DNA from: Treponema bryantii NK4A124 | GTDB lineage: Bacteria > Spirochaetota > Spirochaetia > Treponematales > Treponemataceae | Reading direction: 5' to 3' | Assembly: GCF_000421345.1 (NCBI RefSeq) | Contig: NZ_ATWV01000002.1 | Span: 62,001-126,000, forward strand | Length of the DNA stretch: 64,000 bases | Notes under the pieces: generated by a model | Database searches by the model: none | What the model was told of the DNA's origin: nothing | What the model saw: the letters and a program-made list of their open reading frames with translations, nothing else | Position numbers and translations under genes: made by a program | In this document: positions 57,062-64,000 of the stretch, in pieces | Position numbering within the stretch: position 1 is the stretch's first letter | Layout: each line of letters starts with the position of its first letter

Positions 57062-57090
57062 TAGACAATTTCCAGATTTCTCTATATAAT
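57062..57090 (+). promoter_or_regulatory. Leaderless promoter of the lolA-like gene
   Basis: TAGACA (57062-57067), exact 17-base spacer, TATAAT (57085-57090), eight bases, ATG 57099; no Shine-Dalgarno. Confidence 0.7.
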
Positions 57091-57098
57091 GTAATGAT

Positions 57099-57773
57099 AT
57101 GAAAAAGCATGTAATTTCATTTTGCGCACTTTTTATTTCTACAGTTTTATTTGCACAGAACATAACAACTGCCAGCGCATATTTTAAGACTATTTCTGAA
57201 TATTACGGCACAATTAAAGATTACGAAGTAGATTTTGAAATCAAAATAGAAAAGAACGAGTCTCGAGGAAAGCTTTCTTTTAAGGCACCTAATCTTTTGA
57301 GAATGGACTACACAAATCCTGAAGAACAGGTAATCTGCTTCAACGGAGATATGCTCACCATCTACATCAAAGAGCCGGCAGAAGCAGTTCTTCAGCAGCA
57401 GGTAACTCCAGGTTCTGCCGGTAATGCAACAAATCTTTCAACACCTCAGGGGCTCTCTCTCATGTCCCGCTATTATACTGTCGCTTATGAGACTGGCCAG
57501 AACCCGGAACCTCTCGAAGAAGGTTCTGACGAAATGGTTGTAAAACTGATTCTTACAAGAAAGAGTGCTTCAGAAGCCTTCCGTTATATAAAACTTGCAA
57601 TTAACAATGAAACAAAGCTTATTCGTCGTATAGAAGCAGTTACTCCTAAAGGGGAGGAATTTGTTTTTGACTTCTTTGATTATGTGCTGAATCAGGATCT
57701 TTCTGAACAGCGTTTTGTTTACGATGCTCCATCTTCGGCAAACAATTACAATAACTTCCTCTTTACGGAGTAG
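57099..57773 (+). CDS. LolA-like outer-membrane lipoprotein carrier
   Basis: 224 residues. Signal peptide 1-20 (MKKHVISFCALFISTVLFAQ). LolA pattern: ASAYFKTISEYYGTIKDYEVDFEIKI, then SRGKLSFKAPNLLRMDYTNPEEQVICFNGDMLTIYI, the beta-sheet concave face that binds lipoprotein acyl chains, and a C-terminal FVFDFFDYVLNQDLSEQRFVYDAP. LolA carries lipoproteins from the LolCDE complex to the outer membrane; many spirochaete lipoproteins in this window would use it. It is followed seven bases later by a RodZ-like gene. Confidence 0.75.
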   Translation: MKKHVISFCALFISTVLFAQNITTASAYFKTISEYYGTIKDYEVDFEIKIEKNESRGKLSFKAPNLLRMDYTNPEEQVICFNGDMLTIYIKEPAEAVLQQQVTPGSAGNATNLSTPQGLSLMSRYYTVAYETGQNPEPLEEGSDEMVVKLILTRKSASEAFRYIKLAINNETKLIRRIEAVTPKGEEFVFDFFDYVLNQDLSEQRFVYDAPSSANNYNNFLFTE

Positions 57774-57779
57774 TGTGGT

Positions 57780-58874
57780 ATGGAAAGCTACGGCGAACTT
57801 TTAAGAACAACACGCGAATCAAAGCAGCTTGACCTGGACCGTGCAAGCCGCGAAATCTCAATAGAAAAAAGATATCTTGCAGGACTTGAAGAAGAAGACA
57901 ATTCTGTTTTCCCTGGCGATGCCTATATGGTGGGCTTTCTTAAGAATTATGCAGATTACCTTGAACTTGATTCTGAATTCATACTTAAGCTTTACCGCAA
58001 CAAACAGATTCAGGAATCGCCGCTGCCTCAGGGGCTTTACGAGCCTCACCGCCCGCGCTACTTTTTACCGGCAATCATAATTCCTTCTGTTCTTCTTGTA
58101 GCAGTTGTCGTAACTGTTCTTATTCTTATCAACGTTAAAAAGAAAAATAAGACAGATGATGGTGTAGTTGTTGCCAGCGGTATGAAAAGCCGTCAGTACG
58201 AACTTTCTGATAAAAAGTTTACCCAGCGTGTTTATAAGGGAGATCAGCTTTTTATTCCTACAGAAAACGATGGAAAAATCATTCTTACAGTACGCGATAC
58301 TCTTTCTGCCTTTGGAATTGATACTCCTTCCGGAGTTTACTATATCGAACTTGCAGAAGAATCTGAACTTGATATAAACGGCGATAATGCGTCGGACATG
58401 ATTGTTTATGTTTCGGACATTTCTTCAACTGATGAAAGCCGTGGTGCCGAAGTAAGCATTCTTCTCCGCCATGGTGTTGCAGTTGAGCCAACTTCTGTTG
58501 TTGCGGCAGAAGAAATTCCATTTGCTTCAGAGGTTAAGTCTTCACATCCATATAAGGTTATTCACGAAGATAACCGTGCATATCCGTTTACGGTTAATGC
58601 AAGCTTCCGTGGTCCTTGTCTCTTCCGCGACCGTGTTGATAATTCTCACTCTGTAGAGTCTTACTTTGCCCGTGGCGATCTCTTTACTGCAACTCCACGT
58701 AACGGTATCCGCCTCTGGATGTCTAACTTCAACACTGTAAAAATCACAATCATTGCAGATTCCAAGTCTTTCGATCTTGATATTGGTGCTGCAGGTCAGA
58801 TTTTCGTTGAAGATATCAAGTGGATTAAAGATACAGACGGCAAGTATAAGCTTGTTGTAATCGAACTCGACTAA
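57780..58874 (+). CDS. RodZ-like HTH/transmembrane protein
   Basis: 364 residues. Cytoplasmic HTH_25 domain (about 5-75: LLRTTRESKQLDLDRASREISIEKRYLAGLEEED...MVGFLKNYADYL), a basic linker, one membrane helix (about 95-119) and a periplasmic domain ending with the DUF4115-type beta domain (about 275-360: FRGPCLFRDRVDN...FDLDIGAAGQIFV). RodZ binds MreB and sets cell-wall elongation and shape. Start follows GTAGTG without a strong ribosome site, and it is read with the lolA-like gene seven bases upstream. Confidence 0.8.
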   Translation: MESYGELLRTTRESKQLDLDRASREISIEKRYLAGLEEEDNSVFPGDAYMVGFLKNYADYLELDSEFILKLYRNKQIQESPLPQGLYEPHRPRYFLPAIIIPSVLLVAVVVTVLILINVKKKNKTDDGVVVASGMKSRQYELSDKKFTQRVYKGDQLFIPTENDGKIILTVRDTLSAFGIDTPSGVYYIELAEESELDINGDNASDMIVYVSDISSTDESRGAEVSILLRHGVAVEPTSVVAAEEIPFASEVKSSHPYKVIHEDNRAYPFTVNASFRGPCLFRDRVDNSHSVESYFARGDLFTATPRNGIRLWMSNFNTVKITIIADSKSFDLDIGAAGQIFVEDIKWIKDTDGKYKLVVIELD

Positions 58875-58892
58875 TCATCCCCAGGGAACAAT

Positions 58893-60302
58893 ATGAAATT
58901 TTTTATAGACCAGCACGGTTGTGCCAAAAACCAGACCGACGGAGAACTCATTGCGGGCTTTTTGATGGAGCGCGGCTATGAGTTTACCCTCAATGCCGAT
59001 GAAGCAGATTTTATTCTCGTTAATTCCTGCGGCTTTATTCAATCAGCTAAAAAAGAATCAATTGATGCTGTTTGTAATATCAAACAGGCATATCCAAATG
59101 CAAAGCTTGTACTTACCGGCTGCCTGGCCGAGCGTTATGCAGACCAGCTTATAGAACAGATGCCCGAACTAGACGGTGTTTTTGGCAACGGCGACCTCTC
59201 TAAAATAGCTGATTTTATGGACAGCATAAAAAAGCAGCGTGGAGCAGAAACTTTCCCCCAGAAGGGTGTTTGCGGTGGTGACCGCCCTGTAATTTTCAAC
59301 TTCCCGGGCTCTGCCTTTGTTAAAATCACAGAAGGCTGTTCAAATCACTGTTCATTCTGTGCAATTCCTCTTATCCGCGGTGAGCTTAGAAGCCGAAAAG
59401 AAACAGAAATTCTCCGTGAAATAAAAAAACTTGTAAAAGACGGTGTTTACGAAATCAATCTGATAGGGCAGGATCTTGCTGCTTATGGTAGTGATACAAA
59501 GACTTCACTGGCCGAGCTGCTCAAAAAAATCACCGAAATTCCGGGCGACTTTATTGTACGTCCTCTTTACATCCACCCGGATCATTTCTCTGATGATATT
59601 ATTGAAGCAATTAAGGCCGGAAAAGGCCGCCTGCTTCCATATTTTGATATTCCTTTTCAGAGCGGCGATGACGGAATAATTCTTGCAATGAACCGCACCG
59701 GTTCTTTTAAGGAGTATACCGCTCTTGTAAAGAAAATCCGCCGCCAGTTACCGGGAGCTGTCCTCCGCACAACCTTCCTTACAGGCTTTCCCGGCGAATC
59801 AGACGAGGCGGCCGAAAATACAGCCCGCTTCCTCGAAGAAATTCAGCCGGACTGGTCTGGCTGCTTCCCTTACAGCCGCGAGGAGGATACTCCTGCCTAC
59901 AGTATGAAGGGCCGTGTGCCTGCTAAAACCGCCAAAGCCCGTGCAGCACGGCTTGAAGAGCTTCAGACAGCCATTACTGCAGACCACCTGCAGCGCTATG
60001 TAGGAAAAGAACTCGAAGTTCTGGTTGAAGAACTTGTGACAGGCGGCGAGAGCCAGGAAAACTCAGAAAATGTGGAAGAAGAAGGCCTCGCAATCGGTCG
60101 TGCCTGGTTCCAGGCTCCGGAAGTAGACGGTTCTGTTGTAATCCGCTACGACCTGGATGATAAAGAGGCCCTTACATCCCTAAAAGCCGGCTCGGTAGTA
60201 ACTGTAAAAGTGCTTGCCAGCACAGGTGTGGACCTGGATTCCAGATTTATCAAAATTTCTCGAAAAAAGAGCGAAAAAAACGAGCGAAAATTTGTTTTCT
60301 AG
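58893..60302 (+). CDS. rimO: Ribosomal protein S12 methylthiotransferase
   Basis: 469 residues. N-terminal UPF0004 domain with three cluster Cys: QHGCAKN, VNSCGF, TGCLAERY. Radical SAM site CSNHCSFC, then IPLIRGELRSR and TTFLTGFPGESDEA. C-terminal TRAM domain (about 375-460) that binds S12. It puts a methylthio group on Asp of S12 using SAM and two [4Fe-4S] clusters. RimO rather than MiaB because of LNL-free FPGESDE and the RGELRSR pattern; fairly sure. The C-terminus carries a charged tail (SRKKSEKNERKFVF). Confidence 0.88.
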   Translation: MKFFIDQHGCAKNQTDGELIAGFLMERGYEFTLNADEADFILVNSCGFIQSAKKESIDAVCNIKQAYPNAKLVLTGCLAERYADQLIEQMPELDGVFGNGDLSKIADFMDSIKKQRGAETFPQKGVCGGDRPVIFNFPGSAFVKITEGCSNHCSFCAIPLIRGELRSRKETEILREIKKLVKDGVYEINLIGQDLAAYGSDTKTSLAELLKKITEIPGDFIVRPLYIHPDHFSDDIIEAIKAGKGRLLPYFDIPFQSGDDGIILAMNRTGSFKEYTALVKKIRRQLPGAVLRTTFLTGFPGESDEAAENTARFLEEIQPDWSGCFPYSREEDTPAYSMKGRVPAKTAKARAARLEELQTAITADHLQRYVGKELEVLVEELVTGGESQENSENVEEEGLAIGRAWFQAPEVDGSVVIRYDLDDKEALTSLKAGSVVTVKVLASTGVDLDSRFIKISRKKSEKNERKFVF

Positions 60303-60330
60303 TGTATAATGGTAAAATCGGACTAGAAAA

Positions 60331-62271
60331 ATGAAAGTTATTGCAGTTTTAATTCCGACATTTAATATTGAATACAGCCTTGATGTTTTAAGTGGTATTT
60401 CTGATTATTTTCATGACAAAGAAGCTAAGGTAGTAATCATTCAAACACGAATTCCCGGTATAAATACAGGTGCATTTGATTACCAGTACTGTACCGGCTT
60501 TGAATATGCAAAATCAAAGGAAGTAGATGCAATAATCTGTGTAAGCGGACTTTATGCTTCCCAAATGAAGGAAGACCGCCTCCGCGAAATGTTCAAAGAA
60601 TTTGAACCAAAACCTATAATTTCCATTGCTCTGGACCCGCTCACAAAAAACGGCTATGTCATTCAGGCAGACTGCCGCAAAAGCATAAAAGACATTGTAA
60701 ATCATCTGAAACGTGAGCATGACTGCAAAAAAATTGCCTTCTTTTCTGCAAACGAAACAAAATCCAAAGAAGCCCTTGAGCGCTACGACGCTTTTACAGC
60801 AGCTCTTGATGCCTGTAAGCTTACTTTCTATCCGGATATGGTTTATGACGGTAATTTTACAGACTTTAAGGCTCATGATGAAATAATTGCCCGCTTTAAA
60901 TCAAAAAATGACATTCCTTTTGATGCTGTTGTCTGTGCAAACGACATGATGGCTTCCGGCTGTATCCGAGCCTTTGAAGAAATAGGGGTAAGGGTTCCTC
61001 AGGATGTTAAGGTTATTGGATTTGATGATGCCATTGTTGCAAGCATGATGACTCCAAAACTTTCAACAATCAATCAGGATATTTACAGCCAGGGCTATGA
61101 AGCAGCGGAAATTGCAGACCGTGTTTTGAACGGCGAAAAAATGAAAAAGATTCTTTTGAATCCTCTGGTTCCAAAGTTCCGTCAGTCCTGTGGCTGCATA
61201 GGTATGGACCGTTCAATGCCTATCTACAAAAATGTTGATGGCGAAATCTGTTCTGATTTGAACGAAAAGAATGACGGCGTAATGCAGTTTGTAAATGCTC
61301 TGAATGAAAAAAATACAATTGTAACCCTTATGGATACAATCCGGGGCTTTAATACCCTTAAGCAGATGTTCTTCAGCTTAAAGTATATTACAAGTGAGTG
61401 TGCTATGAGCGGTCTTGCAATTCACTTTTTTAAGGAAGTTCAGCTTATAGATTCAGAAAAGGAATTTGTTTTGCCGGATAAGGCAGAACTTCATATGTTC
61501 TATACTGAATTAAATAAAACAGAAGTTTTCAGACCAGGGCTTACATCAGATCCACATGAAAAGATTTTCCCTGCCAGAACAATGGAAGACATAAGCGGAG
61601 TATTTCTTCTTAATCCGATTTTCCTTGGAGAAGCAAACTATGGATACATGATATGCCGCATAAAAGAAAAAAAGTTTGCTGATTATAACGTGTATCTTAA
61701 AATCATTATGAATGCTGTTGCTCAGGCTTATGAATATACAAGTAAGATTCAGGAAGGCCGCAATCTTGAACGGGAAAATTCTGATCTTGCACTGCAGTCT
61801 CGTATGGATGAGCTTACCGGTATTCTTAACCGCCGCGGCTTTATAGAGCAGGGCCAGGCTGCCCTTGACCTTTTGCAGGAAACCGATACTTCTGGTGTAA
61901 TCTTTTTTGCAGATATGGACGGCCTCAAAAAAATCAACGATACTTACGGACACGAAATGGGTGACAAGGCAATTATGCTTCAGGCTCGTGTTCTTAAAGA
62001 TATTTTCCGTTCTTCTGATGTTATTGGCCGTCTGAGTGGAGATGAGTTTGGTATTGTTGCTCTGGGTATGAAAATTGGTTATGTAGAACATACAAAGCTG
62101 AAAATTGATATGCTCTGCAAAAAAGTTTCAATAGAAAATCAACTGCCATTTACACTTTCAATAAGTCTTGGTGCGGTTGATTTACAGAAGTCCAGTGTTT
62201 TGAAACAGTTACTCAGCGAAGCAGATAAAGATCTTTATAAAGAAAAAAAGAAAAAGCATGCAAGACAATAA
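60331..62271 (+). CDS. LacI-like sensor fused to diguanylate cyclase (SGDEF)
   Basis: 646 residues, same design as the protein at 13587: cytoplasmic LacI-type sensor (VIAVLIPTFNIEYSLDVLSGI, AVVCANDMMASGCIRAFEEIGVRVPQDVKVIGFDD, SCGCIGMDR) and a C-terminal GGDEF domain (DELTGILNRRGFIEQG, DMDGLKKINDTYGHEMGDKA). The signature is SGDEF (569-573), with an RSSD five residues before it, a proper RxxD c-di-GMP inhibitory site. So it can probably make c-di-GMP with product inhibition, or bind it. No signal peptide or HTH. Start has no strong Shine-Dalgarno; -10-like TATAAT at 60305. Confidence 0.85.
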   Translation: MKVIAVLIPTFNIEYSLDVLSGISDYFHDKEAKVVIIQTRIPGINTGAFDYQYCTGFEYAKSKEVDAIICVSGLYASQMKEDRLREMFKEFEPKPIISIALDPLTKNGYVIQADCRKSIKDIVNHLKREHDCKKIAFFSANETKSKEALERYDAFTAALDACKLTFYPDMVYDGNFTDFKAHDEIIARFKSKNDIPFDAVVCANDMMASGCIRAFEEIGVRVPQDVKVIGFDDAIVASMMTPKLSTINQDIYSQGYEAAEIADRVLNGEKMKKILLNPLVPKFRQSCGCIGMDRSMPIYKNVDGEICSDLNEKNDGVMQFVNALNEKNTIVTLMDTIRGFNTLKQMFFSLKYITSECAMSGLAIHFFKEVQLIDSEKEFVLPDKAELHMFYTELNKTEVFRPGLTSDPHEKIFPARTMEDISGVFLLNPIFLGEANYGYMICRIKEKKFADYNVYLKIIMNAVAQAYEYTSKIQEGRNLERENSDLALQSRMDELTGILNRRGFIEQGQAALDLLQETDTSGVIFFADMDGLKKINDTYGHEMGDKAIMLQARVLKDIFRSSDVIGRLSGDEFGIVALGMKIGYVEHTKLKIDMLCKKVSIENQLPFTLSISLGAVDLQKSSVLKQLLSEADKDLYKEKKKKHARQ

Positions 62272-64000
62272 TTATCTCGATTCACTTAATGAAGAGCAGA
62301 GGGCGGCCGTAGTTCACGAAGGTTCGCCCCTTTTAATTCTTGCGGGTGCCGGTTCCGGCAAGACCCGTGTAATTACAACTAAAATTGCCTATCTCATAAA
62401 AGAAAAGAATATAGATCCCTGGTCTATCCTTTCGGTAACCTTTACAAAAAAGGCAGCCAACGAAATGCGCGAGCGTGCCGTTGCAATTGATGAACGTGCT
62501 TCTGATGCAAAGATTCAGACTTTCCACTCCTTTGGTTCCTGGTTTCTGCGAAAGTTTGCAGAGCATGGTGGGGTAGAGCCAACCTTTTCTGTTTATGATG
62601 ATGATGATATGGCAACTCTGATAAAAAAGGCAGAACCGTCTCTTTCTGCAAAAGAAGTCCGCCTTGCAGCTCATCAGATTTCTCTTTGTAAGGATTATTG
62701 TCTTACACCGGAAGATGACCTTGGAATTATAGGCAGTGAGTTTGATTTAAACGATATCTATTCAAAATATCAGAAGCGGCTTCGGGCAACCGGTAATGCT
62801 GATTTTGGTGATTTAATTATGCTGCCGGTACAGATTCTCGAGTCTTACAGTGAAATTGCAGACTACATTCACAATCTTTTTAAAGTGATTATGGTGGATG
62901 AGTATCAGGACTCTAACATTGCTCAGTACCGTCTGCTTCAGAACCTTTCCGGGGTAAAGCAGGGCAGCGGAACTTACGTCTGCGTTGTTGGTGATGATGA
63001 CCAGTCTATTTACAAATTCCGTGGCGCAGAAGTAGAAAATATTCTTACCTTCCCGGAAAAGTTCCCGGGTACTGAAATCATAAAACTTGAGCGAAACTAC
63101 CGTTCTACTGCAAGTATTCTTAATGCGGCAGGCCTTGTCGTAAAAAAGAACCATCACGGTAGCCTTGAAAAAACTCTGGTTGCCGACCGGGGTGAGGGTG
63201 GAAAGCCTGTTCTTGCATTTTTACCTGACCAGAATGCAGAGGCAAAGTTTACGGCAGACCTTGTGTTGAAATCTCTTGAGGGGGAAGGGGGCCGGCCTAA
63301 GGCTAAATATTCGGATTGGGCAATTCTTTACCGTACCAATGCTCAGTCTCTCGGCTTTGAAAAAGAATTTCTGCACAGAAAGATTCCTTATGTTGTTGTT
63401 GGTTCCCTTAAGTTCTATGAACGCGAAGAAATCAAAGATACTCTTGCCTATATTTCCTTCTGTGCAAACCACAAGGACGAAATTTCCTTCCGTCGAATAA
63501 TAAATAAACCGCCGAGGGGAATAGGCGAAAAAACACAGGACAAGCTGATGGAAACGGCCTTCACACTTAATCCGGAAGGAGTGCCTGTATATTCTGATTT
63601 GCTTGAAAACCTTAAAAACCATAAGGATGGACTTTCCAAAAAGGCAGGCGAGGGGGCCGGTACTTTTATAAAGCTTTTTGAAACTCTTGCCGGCTGCTTT
63701 GATGAAAATAAGAATCTTTCTGATTTTGTCGAAAGGGTTATCCGCGATTCCGGCCTGGATGAATACCATAAAGCCGGAGACGAGATTGAAGGAACAACCC
63801 GGGTACAGAACCTTCAGGAACTGGTTAATACTGCAGTTCCGTATAAGTGTACAATGGATGGTCTCTTGCAATTCCTTGATGCTATCAACCTGGACCGAAC
63901 TCTTGATGCAGAAAATCAGGCTGTTGGCGACGATGCAGTTACTCTTATCACACTGCATAATACCAAGGGTCTGGAATATAACCGGGTAATCATAACCGGC
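62258..64000 (+). CDS. UvrD/PcrA/Rep-type superfamily 1 DNA helicase (3' end outside window)
   Basis: 581 residues visible, open to the window end. ATG 62258 overlaps the preceding stop by 14 bases in another frame. Motifs in order: Q-like LNEEQRAAV, Walker A AGAGSGKT, VTFTKKAANEMRER, IQTFHSFGSWFLRKF, Walker B VDEYQDSN, GDDDQSIYKFRGA, LERNYRS, LYRTNAQS and TLHNTKGLEYNRVI at the end. It unwinds DNA 3' to 5' in repair or replication restart. PcrA, UvrD and Rep cannot be separated by sight. Missing its C-terminal part only because the window stops. Confidence 0.9.
   Translation, partial: MQDNNYLDSLNEEQRAAVVHEGSPLLILAGAGSGKTRVITTKIAYLIKEKNIDPWSILSVTFTKKAANEMRERAVAIDERASDAKIQTFHSFGSWFLRKFAEHGGVEPTFSVYDDDDMATLIKKAEPSLSAKEVRLAAHQISLCKDYCLTPEDDLGIIGSEFDLNDIYSKYQKRLRATGNADFGDLIMLPVQILESYSEIADYIHNLFKVIMVDEYQDSNIAQYRLLQNLSGVKQGSGTYVCVVGDDDQSIYKFRGAEVENILTFPEKFPGTEIIKLERNYRSTASILNAAGLVVKKNHHGSLEKTLVADRGEGGKPVLAFLPDQNAEAKFTADLVLKSLEGEGGRPKAKYSDWAILYRTNAQSLGFEKEFLHRKIPYVVVGSLKFYEREEIKDTLAYISFCANHKDEISFRRIINKPPRGIGEKTQDKLMETAFTLNPEGVPVYSDLLENLKNHKDGLSKKAGEGAGTFIKLFETLAGCFDENKNLSDFVERVIRDSGLDEYHKAGDEIEGTTRVQNLQELVNTAVPYKCTMDGLLQFLDAINLDRTLDAENQAVGDDAVTLITLHNTKGLEYNRVIITG

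Noticed and set aside
1-64000. CRISPR arrays, tRNA or rRNA genes, insertion sequences
   Set aside because: No direct-repeat/spacer series, cloverleaf with CCA-type end, or transposase was seen; the cloverleaf-like element at 51964 has no anticodon or T-loop signature.

Overview
The window looks like chromosome of a host-associated Treponema-type spirochaete. The support is indirect: moderate-to-low GC, many Sec-exported lipoproteins with short lipoboxes, porin-like proteins ending in Phe, a hexuronate catabolic operon (uxuA, uxuB, uxaC) typical of pectin-using gut or rumen spirochaetes, and several large families I know mainly from spirochaetes (DUF4954, DUF2804, NADase-type glycan-binding domain proteins). 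No rRNA, tRNA, CRISPR array, IS element or prophage was seen. No gene-free stretch exceeds 300 bases; the longest is 19511-19770, which holds two promoters and a 5' leader. Bases 1-68 show no gene I can support.

Layout. 69-11369 is one co-directional, tightly packed run: a type II secretion-type pseudopilin, small membrane proteins, a bitopic protein, two lipoproteins, a clostripain-family lipoprotein protease, a 1968-residue Sec-exported RHS/YD-repeat protein with a variable C-terminal tip, and an exported candidate immunity protein. A separate two-gene unit of unknown function follows (11420-12251). 12293-19510 holds a COG0523 metallochaperone GTPase, a LacI-like-sensor/GGDEF protein coupled to a pyridoxamine kinase, and two uncharacterised genes. 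19771-27845 is a surface-protein locus: three porin + lipoprotein pairs, two pointing right and one left, with 81-bp identical inverted repeats at the starts of two porins, a PRTase-SLOG gene pair between copies, and a serine DNA invertase at the edge. 27966-45750 has an exported pseudo-peptidase of the M16 family, a DUF4954 protein, a giant CoA-dehydratase activase, and a TPR / outer-membrane barrel / ExbB / ExbD / TonB operon. 45919-46632 is a Phd/YefM-VapC type toxin-antitoxin pair. 46784-51958 is hexuronate catabolism. 52092-57060 carries citramalate synthase and dihydroxy-acid dehydratase (isoleucine/branched-chain synthesis) around a cytoplasmic LRR protein. 57099 to the end is an envelope/housekeeping run: LolA-like, RodZ-like, RimO, a second LacI-like/GGDEF protein and a UvrD/PcrA-type helicase cut by the window end.

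Two families of small palindromic repeats are scattered through the window. Family A has arms GGTGGTT...AACCACC around an inner hairpin whose sequence changes from copy to copy while staying self-complementary. It lies between genes and also inside three coding sequences, in frame. Family B is a hairpin with a CAAG/CGAG loop followed by AATGAC or ATGAC. Several genes have a good -10 box only 6-8 bases before the start codon and no Shine-Dalgarno sequence, pointing to leaderless mRNAs. The most novel-looking systems are the pseudopilin-protease-RHS operon and the invertible-looking porin locus.
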